Positions 1 through 7,019 are shown, counted from the first letter of the stretch. The stretch is DNA of 9,601 bases from Microscillaceae bacterium (GCA_003483885.1 DMXI01000051.1:1-9601), one strand, 5' to 3'. Numbers and translations: made by a program. The notes: generated by a model not told the origin, from the letters alone.

Positions 1-20
1 GCCAATACTAATCCATACAT
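1..20 (-). CDS. Possible 5' end of a MobA-like nucleotidyltransferase gene (partial, runs off left edge)
   Basis: Only six codons and two bases are visible, reading M-Y-G-L-V-L-(A). An in-frame TAA lies two codons upstream (24-26 on the minus strand), so ATG at 18-20 is the only start available to this frame. The peptide fits the first beta strand of MobA (molybdenum cofactor guanylyltransferase), which typically reads GLVLAGG before the nucleotide-binding K-S-x-R-M-G loop. The gene would lie in the same direction as moaC, 122 bp downstream, and moaC and mobA are often neighbours. The identity is inference from a very short peptide plus context. It could equally be a chance ORF or another family; for example, some haem-NO-binding proteins begin MYGLV. 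Confidence 0.3.
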
Positions 21-142
21 AATTTATTCAACAAATGTTTTTGGTCTATTTTGCTCACGAGTAACGATTTGACATATGCATGAACAATGCCTAATTATTG
101 CGAGTGAGCCTTGAGTATAAAAAAATATGTTTTTGCCAATGA

Positions 143-628
143 CTATGTCCGTGCGAAGTCAGTTTTACCCCCAGTCTTCTTCATCAATTTTGTTTCCTGA
201 ATCACAATGTCCTGAGATAAACCCTTACACATGTCATACACGGTAAGTGCCGCTACTGTAGCCCCAGTCAAGGCTTCCATTTCTACCCCGGTTTTGCCTT
301 CTACCCTTACAAAGCAATCAATGATTACTTGGTTAGGCTCCTCTACGCGAATCTCAAATTTGCAACTATCCAGGCTCAAGGGATGACAAAGAGGGATGAG
401 GTCACTGGTTTTTTTGGCCCCCATCGTACCTGCAATGATGGCGGTTTGAAACACCGATCCTTTTTTGGTATGAATGTCTTGGTTTTTTACTTGCTGCATT
501 ACCTCAGGTGGTAATTGTACTATGGTGCGGGCTTGGGCATGGCGCGTAGTCACCTGTTTGTGGCCAACATCTACCATAGAGGGATTGCCATCTTGATCTA
601 TATGCGTAAGCTTTTTGTCGTCTTGCAT
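143..628 (-). CDS. moaC: Cyclic pyranopterin monophosphate synthase MoaC
   Basis: MoaC carries out the second half of the first step of molybdenum cofactor synthesis. It converts the cyclic GTP intermediate made by MoaA into cyclic pyranopterin monophosphate in the cytoplasm. The 161-residue product is the same length as the E. coli enzyme and is collinear with it. Visible signatures are MVDVGHK near residues 18-24, the KKG loop at 55-57, DLIPLCHPL at 76-84 (with the conserved His82), KTGVEMEALTGA at 112-123, AALTVYDMCK at 126-135 (catalytic-type Asp132 and Lys135), and the TGGKTDF tail at 152-158. The start ATG is the first in frame, and the Thr-His-Ile-Asp N-terminus aligns with the E. coli start. 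No Shine-Dalgarno is visible. A terminator for the upstream gene ends about 45 bp before the start, so moaC probably has its own promoter in a very short space. No clear terminator follows it, which allows co-transcription with whatever lies to the left. Confidence 0.97.
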   Translation of the reverse strand: MQDDKKLTHIDQDGNPSMVDVGHKQVTTRHAQARTIVQLPPEVMQQVKNQDIHTKKGSVFQTAIIAGTMGAKKTSDLIPLCHPLSLDSCKFEIRVEEPNQVIIDCFVRVEGKTGVEMEALTGATVAALTVYDMCKGLSQDIVIQETKLMKKTGGKTDFART

Positions 629-672
629 TGTATCGGGAAATTTTTAGCTAAATAAAGGGTTATTGTGTTAAC

Positions 673-708
673 AAAAAAATCCGGCTCAATAGATAGAACC
701 GGACTTTT
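673..708 (-). terminator. Intrinsic terminator of the TPR-like gene
   Basis: An 8-bp stem (680-687 with 696-703) closes an 8-nt loop; below a one-base bulge (704), four more A-T pairs extend it. Read on the minus strand, the only imperfect pair is a G-U wobble, whereas on the plus strand the same position is an A-C mismatch. The minus-strand hairpin is followed by seven U residues (complement of 673-679). Both points indicate minus-strand function. It lies 47 bp after the stop of the 755-3550 gene and just upstream of moaC. Confidence 0.85.
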
Positions 709-754
709 AATTAAATACTACTTCACTATGAATTTGCGTGGTGCAAAATAAAAA

Positions 755-3550
755 TTAAGACTTTTCTCTACGTAAGCGATTCCATCGTTTGCAATAAGCT
801 TTTTTGAACCATTTTACCCGACGCTTTACCTTGCGTTCTCCAGGTAAGTCATAAGTTCCTAAAAATGTCTTGCAACGATTTTTCTGCAAACGTTGGCTGT
901 CTAAGCCGAAATCGGTATAAGCTACCTCCTTAGCCAACTTACGAATCCCATCTTTGTGGGCCACTCGGTTAATGTATTTGTTGATTAACTCATTGGCAAA
1001 AGCGTGATCTTGTTTTTTTAAGAAATACACCGTGCCATAGGCCCAAAACGAAGCATTCACGGTTTGACTGATATACGCTTTTAGGTTGGGAGGCTCAATT
1101 CCAAAAATTTTGAGATTAAACTGCTGGTAATTTTGAGCCACTTGTTTGAAAAACTGAATGGCTTGATCATATTGACTTTGTGGGCCATAACCTGCCAGTC
1201 GTCTTAGTTTTTGCCAATCCAGGGCATATTGGTGTGCATTTTTGTAACGGGTCTTTAGTTGTTGAGCGATTTGATCCTGAATGCCACAAGCAGCATTGGC
1301 CTGGGCTTTGGCAATGGCTTGTACTAGCAAATCCCAACCTTCAATAAATTTTTTGGCGTCAAAGTGGCTACGGGCCTGTTTTACCAATTGGTCATAGCTT
1401 TTTTGGTTGAGTTCACATTCCTTATCCTGAATAGCCTTTTTTAAAATAGTGTATCGGCGATTCATTGTTTCATCTTGATCCAATGGATAACGATACTTTG
1501 TTACCAAGCCTTGGATTTCTTGTGAAATTCCTTGGGCCAACGCTAAATTATCTATTTTGAGTGCCGCATAGGCTTCATTAATGTCTAACTGTACCAATTT
1601 CTGGATCGCATCTTTTTTATAAAAATCAATATCTTTTTTCAGTGGAGCAGTTTCACTAGCATTATTGATATTAAATAAAGCACTCTCAGCCAACCCAATG
1701 TGCTCTAAAGATGCCTTGTAGTTTTTCTGTCCGTTTTCGGCAATGGCCAAACCTACATAGCTTTGTCCCAACCCTAGCTGAATGTCATGGGTATATTGGG
1801 TTCTGTTGGTGAGGCCAGTTTGGACATCACCCATTAAATCATTGGCCAACTTGAATTGCTTCAACGCTTGGGCGTGATTTTTTTGATAATTGGCGTTTTG
1901 CCCTCTTTTTATCACTTGGCCAATCAACTGATCATACTGAGTGTTTAACTGTTGTTGTTTTTGCCCAGCGTTTTGCATAAACTGGCGATTTTGCTGGTAG
2001 TATTGACGCGAAGACCGTAAGATTTCTGCCGCGTTTTGAAAGTTGCCATTCGCCACCGCTTGTTGGGTTTGCTGTAGGTTTTGATCAAAAATACCACTGT
2101 GTGCGGCCGTTTTCACTTGACGATAAGCCATGGTAGGGTTGACTTGGCGTTGTTGATTGGCAATGTTTTCGGCCAACTGAAGCTCCTGCAAGGCTTGCTG
2201 GTAGTTTCGCCCACTTACCTGACTTTGAGATTTTTGAACGATTCGATCATAGAGTTTTTGATACAATACCCCATGACGATTGGGTATTTGCTGTCCAAAC
2301 TGTTGCTGAAAACTTTCGGCTTGTTGTAAACGCTGGTAAGCCGATGAAAAATTGGCTTGTTGCAATAAGTTATCAAACTTACGCAAGTGGTTTTGGTAAT
2401 GCTGGATTCTTGCTCTTGCGATCAATCTTTGGGTTCTACCCTGACAATTCGCAATATTAGCTCGAGAACGCCCACACAAGTCTTGGGCTTTACGATAGTA
2501 ATTGATCTTATCGCGGTAAAAGTTCTGACGATTTCCTAAGTTGATATAATAGTCAAAAATGTTTTGGTATACTCCTCTTAAGGCACTACCAATGAGGCTG
2601 GAAGTCACCTGTACATTTCTATCCAATAAATCTAACTGATGTAGTGCTTCTTCGGGGTGACTATTTTTTAATGCCAAAGAGGCTTTTTCTACATAAGGAG
2701 GTGCATAGTGAGGATTTTTAGCGATGGCCAAGTCCAAGTATCGAGGGTGGCGTGTGCTCAAAAACTTTTGGTAGTATAATTCGTGCCATTTGGTTTCAGC
2801 ATTATGAAATTTATTATCGGCCTGATTGAGCCTGTTTTGTAAGCGTGTTAGTTTGTTTCGAAAATTGGCCGGATCGTTTTTGGCCAGGTTTAGGTTTTGG
2901 GCAAAACGATAATTTTGAATTTGATCCAGATTATGGTGAATGTCATGCAGCTTATCTTGAGCTTCTTTCAAACGATCAGGATCGTCATAGCTTAAGTAGT
3001 TAAGCGATTGCAAGTGTTTGTTTAGGTTAGTTACCGATTGATAATAGCGATCAATCAATTGCTTTTTGTTAGTATTATTTCTTTGTGTACCATAACGAGC
3101 CTTGATACTACTGGCTTGAAGGGCTTCAACAACCCCTGTGCTTTTAAAAGAAATGTTATAGGCGTATTCGTTCTTGTCATTGATCTTTACATAGGCATCG
3201 TTTTGGGTAAATACCGTCCCTTGCTTGTTATAAGCTCTAAACTTGAAGACTAATGCCTCGGGTGGTTGATGGTTGGTGAGCCTAAAGCCACGATATTGGG
3301 TGCCCTCCTCTATATGGTGTACTGTGAACTTTATCTTGGCAGAATAATAGCCAATGCCATTTTCTCGTTTGGTTTCCTGGTATTTGCTGCTTTCGGTTAA
3401 GTGAATGATGCTACCCGCACGTCCTTCGATTCGGTATGCTTTGGTTTGGGCATTGGCAGATAGGTTTACCAAAACCAGCAAAGCTATAAGGCAGCAGCCT
3501 TGAAAAATGAGTGTATGCAAAAAATGAATGGGAGTAAAAGTTTGTTTCAT
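755..3550 (-). CDS. Large secreted Gln/Asn-rich protein with TPR-like repeats
   Basis: I do not recognise a named family. The 931-residue product begins with a signal peptide: basic start, hydrophobic stretch about 19-31, and a likely cut after SANA (residue 34, before QTK), so it is exported. Residues about 36-140 look beta-rich. Residues about 160-815 are helical with loose TPR-like units of the form N-Y/F-x-x-A-x-x-x-L-x-x-A, seen near 298, 400, 449, 503, 557, 609, 733 and 792. Between 381 and 560 about a third of residues are Gln or Asn (44 Q and 18 N of 180). The last 26 residues (906-931) hold 14 Lys/Arg and one acidic residue. Repeats of this kind usually bind proteins or peptides; a periplasmic or surface scaffold is a guess. 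The start is supported by the signal peptide directly after it. The gene is divergent from the MOSC gene across 298 bp, has its own terminator, and is probably monocistronic. Confidence 0.85.
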   Translation of the reverse strand: MKQTFTPIHFLHTLIFQGCCLIALLVLVNLSANAQTKAYRIEGRAGSIIHLTESSKYQETKRENGIGYYSAKIKFTVHHIEEGTQYRGFRLTNHQPPEALVFKFRAYNKQGTVFTQNDAYVKINDKNEYAYNISFKSTGVVEALQASSIKARYGTQRNNTNKKQLIDRYYQSVTNLNKHLQSLNYLSYDDPDRLKEAQDKLHDIHHNLDQIQNYRFAQNLNLAKNDPANFRNKLTRLQNRLNQADNKFHNAETKWHELYYQKFLSTRHPRYLDLAIAKNPHYAPPYVEKASLALKNSHPEEALHQLDLLDRNVQVTSSLIGSALRGVYQNIFDYYINLGNRQNFYRDKINYYRKAQDLCGRSRANIANCQGRTQRLIARARIQHYQNHLRKFDNLLQQANFSSAYQRLQQAESFQQQFGQQIPNRHGVLYQKLYDRIVQKSQSQVSGRNYQQALQELQLAENIANQQRQVNPTMAYRQVKTAAHSGIFDQNLQQTQQAVANGNFQNAAEILRSSRQYYQQNRQFMQNAGQKQQQLNTQYDQLIGQVIKRGQNANYQKNHAQALKQFKLANDLMGDVQTGLTNRTQYTHDIQLGLGQSYVGLAIAENGQKNYKASLEHIGLAESALFNINNASETAPLKKDIDFYKKDAIQKLVQLDINEAYAALKIDNLALAQGISQEIQGLVTKYRYPLDQDETMNRRYTILKKAIQDKECELNQKSYDQLVKQARSHFDAKKFIEGWDLLVQAIAKAQANAACGIQDQIAQQLKTRYKNAHQYALDWQKLRRLAGYGPQSQYDQAIQFFKQVAQNYQQFNLKIFGIEPPNLKAYISQTVNASFWAYGTVYFLKKQDHAFANELINKYINRVAHKDGIRKLAKEVAYTDFGLDSQRLQKNRCKTFLGTYDLPGERKVKRRVKWFKKAYCKRWNRLRREKS

Positions 3551-3729
3551 ATGTTATCGAGGCTTTAAGAGTTTTATATGGCTTTACTAACCGATACGTA
3601 CATTATTGCATAGGTTTGGCGCTATTATACTAAAATCCAAAGGTTTTATATCAAGGTAGTTCAAAGGGAGTTTTGTAGTAAAAGTGTGCTGGAATGATTC
3701 TGTATGAAGCTGTTGAAAATTTTGTAGAA

Positions 3730-3743
3730 AAAAAACGTTTTTT
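3730..3743. repeat. A-tract/T-tract palindrome in a divergent promoter region
   Basis: A perfect 14-bp palindrome, AAAAAACGTTTTTT, lies between the divergent TPR-like and MOSC genes. It is flanked by TAG at 3725-3727 and CTA at 3745-3747, so the symmetry continues imperfectly outward. A shorter dyad, TAGCTtcAGCTA, follows at 3759-3770. Such A-tracts bend DNA and can serve as protein sites, but no function is shown here. Confidence 0.35.
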
Positions 3744-3792
3744 GCTAGAAAGTAAATGTAGCTTCAGCTAAGAAAATACCTGCAAATATAAG

Positions 3793-3821
3793 TTAGGCGT
3801 CAGACTTTTTTGATACTTTTG
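3793..3821 (+). promoter_or_regulatory. Candidate Bacteroidota promoter for the MOSC gene
   Basis: TACTTTTG at 3814-3821 is an exact match to the -7 consensus TAnnTTTG. The -33 box is weak (TTAG at 3793-3796, 17-bp spacer). A transcript would begin near 3828, leaving a leader of about 20 nt before ATG at 3849, which is plausible for this phylum. No Shine-Dalgarno lies in that leader. Confidence 0.5.
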
Positions 3822-3848
3822 GAATAGACATAAAAAAATCCAATCACG

Positions 3849-4655
3849 ATGAAAATTACCTTAACCAATCTTCATACATATCCTATAAAATCGCTGCAAG
3901 GTGTAGATTTAGACACTGCCATTGTAGAAAATCGGGGCCTTAAGTTAGACCGTCGCTGGATGATTACCGAACCAGATGGAATGTTTATTACGCAGCGAAA
4001 GTACCCTCAATTGGCTTTGGTACGACTCCAGGTGACTGATGAAGCCTTGGTGCTAGAGGCTCCAGAAATGAGCCGCTTACAAATTGGCTTGACTGAAAAT
4101 ACTGGAGTATCAAAATATGTGCAGGTATGGAGTGATGAATGTGCAGCATTAGAGGTAAGTCAAGCAGCCAACCAATGGTTTTCGGATTACCTAAAAACAC
4201 CTTTGCAATTGATGTACATGCCCGATGATACCAATCGTTTGGTAGAAGCCAAACACAACATTAATAATCATATTACGAGTTTTTCGGATGGCTATCCCTT
4301 TTTGTTGATTTCGGAAGCTTCGCTGGCCGACCTGAATACTCGTTTAGAACAGCCCGTACCTATGAATCGTTTTCGGCCTAATTTGGTAGTTTCGGGTACC
4401 GAAGCTTACGCTGAAGATACTTGGAAAAAAATAAGGGTAGGAGAGGTTGTATTTCATGTGGCCAAGGCTTGTAGCCGTTGTGTGTTTACCACCATAGATC
4501 AAGCTACGGGTGAGAAAGGTGTAGAGCCGCTTAAAACGCTATCGCAATACCGCAAACAAGGAACAAAGGTTTTGTTTGGGCAAAATCTGTTGCAAGAATC
4601 TAACGGGGTACTCAAGGTAGGGGATGAAGTAGAAGTGTTGGAAGTGAAAAGCTAG
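3849..4655 (+). CDS. MOSC-domain molybdenum-cofactor protein, mARC/YcbX-like, without ferredoxin domain
   Basis: This 268-residue protein has the MOSC_N beta-barrel domain (about 3-120) followed by the MOSC domain (about 130-265). Visible motifs are YPIKS at 11-15, DRRWM at 34-38, TQR at 48-50, SDGYPFLLISEASL at 146-159, NRFRPNLVVSG at 173-183, AEDTW at 188-192, and CSRCVFTT at 208-215. In human mARC the second Cys of the equivalent motif binds the molybdenum, so Cys211 is the predicted ligand. The C-terminus ends at VLKVGDEVEVLE, the point where mARC ends, so it lacks the 2Fe-2S domain that E. coli YcbX carries. It also lacks an N-terminal membrane anchor and is probably cytosolic. Known relatives reduce N-hydroxylated compounds such as hydroxylamines and amidoximes. 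The substrate and electron donor here cannot be told. moaC nearby supplies part of the cofactor pathway. ATG at 3849 fits the domain start. Confidence 0.9.
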   Translation: MKITLTNLHTYPIKSLQGVDLDTAIVENRGLKLDRRWMITEPDGMFITQRKYPQLALVRLQVTDEALVLEAPEMSRLQIGLTENTGVSKYVQVWSDECAALEVSQAANQWFSDYLKTPLQLMYMPDDTNRLVEAKHNINNHITSFSDGYPFLLISEASLADLNTRLEQPVPMNRFRPNLVVSGTEAYAEDTWKKIRVGEVVFHVAKACSRCVFTTIDQATGEKGVEPLKTLSQYRKQGTKVLFGQNLLQESNGVLKVGDEVEVLEVKS

Positions 4656-4661
4656 CATTTC

Positions 4662-4676
4662 TTGTATCAGATACAA
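4662..4676. repeat. Short perfect dyad just after the MOSC stop codon
   Basis: TTGTATCaGATACAA is a 7-bp inverted repeat around one base, starting 7 bp after the MOSC stop codon. It continues past one mismatch for two more pairs and is followed by an A-run. It could be an operator-like site or a small hairpin at the transcript's 3' end. No function is shown. Confidence 0.35.
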
Positions 4677-4718
4677 AAACAAGCATTTACCCAAGTACAT
4701 AAGCTTTCAAACAATAGA

Positions 4719-4744
4719 AAACCGGGTGCAGAGGCACCCGGTTT
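4719..4744. terminator. Bidirectional intrinsic terminator between convergent genes
   Basis: A perfect 11-bp stem, AAACCGGGTGC with GCACCCGGTTT, closes a 4-nt AGAG loop. It lies 63 bp after the MOSC gene and 46 bp after the end of the minus-strand barrel gene, so it can serve both. The minus-strand side has the better U-rich tail (TTTTCTATTGTTT); on the plus strand the tail is TTTCTGGTT. Confidence 0.88.
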
Positions 4745-4790
4745 CTGGTTATAAAGTATGTGTTAGTTGACTTTTTGTTATATCTATTTA

Positions 4791-5387
4791 TTAGAATGCA
4801 ACACCTAGTGAAAGTCCGAAACGGAAACCAAATCCAGAGAATGCTCCGGTAGAGAAGCTTTCCTCAGTAAATCCGTCTGCAGTTGCACTTGCTTCTACTT
4901 TTACATTTCCAGAATTGTAGCTTGGCCCGAAGAATAAATCAAGGGCTACTACATCACCAAAAATCCACTGCCAACCAAGGGCTAAACCACCTCCAAAAGT
5001 GTTTAGAGTGGCTTTACCTTCAGCGCTTGCAGTACCTGCAACAGCACCTACTGTTAAGTTAAGGCTTTGGTAGTTCAAATAAGGTCCTACAAAAAAGCCT
5101 TTAGGTGCATCTTTGCCTTTTGAAGGGTAAAATCTAAACTCAGGTGTTACGCGAAAACCGCTTAGTTTGGTGCCTGAGATATCGATGCTTGTGAATCCAC
5201 CGCCTAATTGAATACTACTGTTTTGAGCAATTGCTCTTTCATAGAAAAAGTTATAGCTACCAACAATAGGGCTTAAGATGTTCGTTTTGATCACGTTCTT
5301 TGGCCCGTCTTGAGCGAAAGAAGATTTGGGAGCAGCAAAACATGCTACTACCAATAATAGAGTAAATAGTTTGGCTAATTTTTTCAT
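4791..5387 (-). CDS. Small outer-membrane beta-barrel protein, DUF3575-like
   Basis: The 198-residue product starts with a classic signal peptide: KKLAK, a hydrophobic core at about 7-19, and a likely cut after SSFA at residue 25, before QDG. The mature protein opens with NVIKTNILSPIVGSYNFFYER (residues 31-51), the type of opening seen in Bacteroidota DUF3575 proteins. Alternating polar and aromatic stretches rich in Gly, Phe and Tyr follow, and it ends in FGFRFGLSLGVAF with a terminal Phe, as barrel-assembly substrates do. The size suits an eight-stranded barrel. Such proteins sit in the outer membrane; the function of this one is unknown. The start is fixed by the signal peptide. It is a single gene, divergent from pheS, with a shared hairpin terminator at its 3' end. 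Confidence 0.82.
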   Translation of the reverse strand: MKKLAKLFTLLLVVACFAAPKSSFAQDGPKNVIKTNILSPIVGSYNFFYERAIAQNSSIQLGGGFTSIDISGTKLSGFRVTPEFRFYPSKGKDAPKGFFVGPYLNYQSLNLTVGAVAGTASAEGKATLNTFGGGLALGWQWIFGDVVALDLFFGPSYNSGNVKVEASATADGFTEESFSTGAFSGFGFRFGLSLGVAF

Positions 5388-5512
5388 CTTTTTTGATTTA
5401 AATGAGGTTTTAAAATTTTGATCATTAGATTTACTTTATAACCATTCTTAAGTAACAGTTAGGTATACGTTTTCATTACCAATGGTCTACAAGTTTTATA
5501 CTTATTATTTGT

Positions 5513-5529
5513 TACTTTCGACGAAAGTA
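5513..5529. promoter_or_regulatory. Operator-like inverted repeat TACTTTCGaCGAAAGTA
   Basis: Two perfect 8-bp arms surround a single central A. It lies 125 bp upstream of the barrel gene start and 179 bp upstream of pheS. Compact dyads of this size are typical sites for dimeric regulators, but the protein is not known, and neither flanking gene is a regulator. Confidence 0.45.
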
Positions 5530-5670
5530 GTGAATTTTAAGCTTTAAGTATGTTTAAAAAATGAAATCTTTAATAAAGCTTAAAAAGGCCTCAAAACCAG
5601 GGTGATACTAGATATTAGAAAAGTTAACAATATTATATATCTTGTCCTTTTTCATCTACAAAATCACTTC

Positions 5671-5686
5671 TATTTAAGCTTAAATA
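5671..5686. promoter_or_regulatory. 16-bp perfect palindrome upstream of pheS
   Basis: TATTTAAGCTTAAATA is perfectly self-complementary and ends 22 bp before the pheS ATG, so it falls in the leader or core promoter. Partial relatives with the same AAGCTT centre occur at 5539-5544 and 5576-5581. It may be a binding site. As RNA it would be a weak all-A/U hairpin apart from the central GC. Confidence 0.4.
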
Positions 5687-5708
5687 TTGTTTAATTATTA
5701 AGATTGTT

Positions 5709-6752
5709 ATGGCATCACTAAATGACGTACAAGGGGTTCAAAAAGAGGCAGAAGACTTCGTCATTGAAACCCGCGAACAACTCGAAGAATTCAAGAGAAC
5801 CTTTATTAAAGGCAAGATTGGCGCACTATTTCAAGAAATAAGAAATGTGGCACCAGAAGATAAAAAAACGTTTGGAGCGGCCATCAACAATTTAAAGACT
5901 TTTGCCCAAGACAAGCTCAAAAAGCATCAAGCGAATATTGGTCGCCCGAAGAAAAAAAGTGCACAAGGAGTAGTAGATACTACACTTCCTGTGATTCCTC
6001 ATACGTTGGGGACAGTGCACCCTCTGACGCTTACCCGCAATCGTATTGTGGAGATTTTTGAGCGCATTGGTTTCAATGTTTCAGAAGGGCCAGAGGTAGA
6101 AGACGATTGGCACAACTTTACGGCGTTGAACTTCCCGCATAATCACCCTGCACGCGAAATGCAGGATACATTTTTTATAGAAAAACAAGGCCAAGGCGAA
6201 GATAAAAACGACGATATTGCGCTTCGTACCCACACTTCTTCGGTGCAAATTCGGGTAATGGAAAACCAGGAGCCTCCTATTCGTACTTTATCGCCAGGGC
6301 GAGTTTTTAGAAACGAAGCCATTTCGGCACGAGCGCATTGTATATTTCATCAGGTAGAGGGTTTGTATGTAGATGAGAACGTAAGCTTTGCCGATATGAA
6401 ACAAACTTTGTATCATTTCTCGAAGGAGATGTTTGGCAAAAATACTAAAATCCGTTTGCGTCCATCTTACTTCCCGTTTACCGAGCCTAGTGCAGAGGTA
6501 GATGTTACTTGTTTTATATGTGGTGGCAAGGGTTGCAATATTTGTAAATACAGTGGCTGGGTAGAGATTATGGGTTGTGGTATGGTAGATCCTAATGTAT
6601 TGGCTAATTGTAATATTGACCCAGAGAAATATACTGGTTTTGCTTTTGGTATGGGAATCGAGCGTATTACAATGCTAAAGTACCAAGTCAACGACTTGCG
6701 CCTATTTACAGAAAACGATGTGCGTTTTTTACGACAGTTTGATAAGATGTAG
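5709..6752 (+). CDS. pheS: Phenylalanine--tRNA ligase alpha subunit
   Basis: PheS is the catalytic half of the cytoplasmic alpha2-beta2 enzyme that charges tRNA-Phe with phenylalanine. The 347-residue product has an N-terminal helical arm that contacts tRNA (about 1-90) and then the class II catalytic core. Motif 1 lies at GPEVEDDWHNF (127-137), motif 2 at PIRTLSPGRVFRNEA with HCIFHQVEG (190-218), and motif 3 at GFAFGMGIER (310-319). Ala312 matches the E. coli Ala294 position that shapes the amino-acid pocket. SYFPFTEPSAEVDV (253-266) is strongly conserved. Between that and GWVEIMGCGMV sits a Cys-x2-Cys-x4-Cys-x2-Cys insert (268, 271, 276, 279), probably zinc-binding and absent from E. coli. 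It is about 20 residues longer than the E. coli protein. pheT is not adjacent. A terminator follows 44 bp after the stop. Confidence 0.98.
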   Translation: MASLNDVQGVQKEAEDFVIETREQLEEFKRTFIKGKIGALFQEIRNVAPEDKKTFGAAINNLKTFAQDKLKKHQANIGRPKKKSAQGVVDTTLPVIPHTLGTVHPLTLTRNRIVEIFERIGFNVSEGPEVEDDWHNFTALNFPHNHPAREMQDTFFIEKQGQGEDKNDDIALRTHTSSVQIRVMENQEPPIRTLSPGRVFRNEAISARAHCIFHQVEGLYVDENVSFADMKQTLYHFSKEMFGKNTKIRLRPSYFPFTEPSAEVDVTCFICGGKGCNICKYSGWVEIMGCGMVDPNVLANCNIDPEKYTGFAFGMGIERITMLKYQVNDLRLFTENDVRFLRQFDKM

Positions 6753-6791
6753 ATTAGTTTATAGTTGGGAGTTCGTATTCAACGACTTATC

Positions 6792-6834
6792 ATATAAAAC
6801 CTCTGTTTGCTTTAGAGCGGGCGGAGGTTTTTTT
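6792..6834 (+). terminator. Intrinsic terminator of pheS
   Basis: AAACCTC (6797-6803) pairs perfectly with GAGGTTT (6824-6830), with further G-U and G-C pairs inward. The run of seven T residues at 6828-6834 gives the U-tail. It starts about 40 bp after the pheS stop. The whole unit from 6792 is repeated in diverged form at 8598-8640. Confidence 0.9.
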
Positions 6835-7019
6835 GTGTCCAAGGCTTGATAGATTTATTTTGAGTTTTTCTACTAATTATACAATCGTTACTTTGCCTTC
6901 TTTTTCACCTTGATTTGGCTATGTCTGTAAAAAAGCGCTTTATTAGCAAACAAATGTGCCATTTTTGCTCATATACCAGAACCTAAAATGGGTTTATTTT
7001 TACACGACTAATTATCACA

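Larger units (their letters stand above)
5388..5708. other. Divergent regulatory spacer between the barrel gene and pheS
   Basis: This 321-bp gap has no credible coding region. It is AT-rich and must hold the promoters for both flanking genes, although I find no exact TAnnTTTG on either strand. It contains an 8+1+8 dyad at 5513-5529, a 16-bp perfect palindrome at 5671-5686, and AAGCTT cores at 5539, 5576 and 5676. Confidence 0.6.

Noticed and set aside
53..109. GCTCAC ... GTGAGC inverted repeat downstream of moaC as a terminator
   Set aside because: Arms are only 6 bp with a 45-nt loop and no T-run follows, so it does not look like an intrinsic terminator.
329..514. Plus-strand ORF of 61 residues inside moaC
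   Set aside because: It lies wholly within a confidently identified moaC on the other strand and shows no family signature.
2081..2329. Plus-strand ORF inside the large TPR-like gene (also one at 3038-3253)
   Set aside because: These are antisense shadows of a long continuous gene with a signal peptide; they have no promoter or recognisable product.
3988..4200. Minus-strand ORF inside the MOSC gene
   Set aside because: It is an antisense shadow of a strongly conserved protein.
5388..5708. T-box or Phe leader peptide upstream of pheS
   Set aside because: No T-box consensus and no short ORF with a run of Phe codons followed by alternative hairpins is seen.
6467..6691. Minus-strand ORF inside pheS
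   Set aside because: It is antisense to the conserved motif 3 region of pheS.
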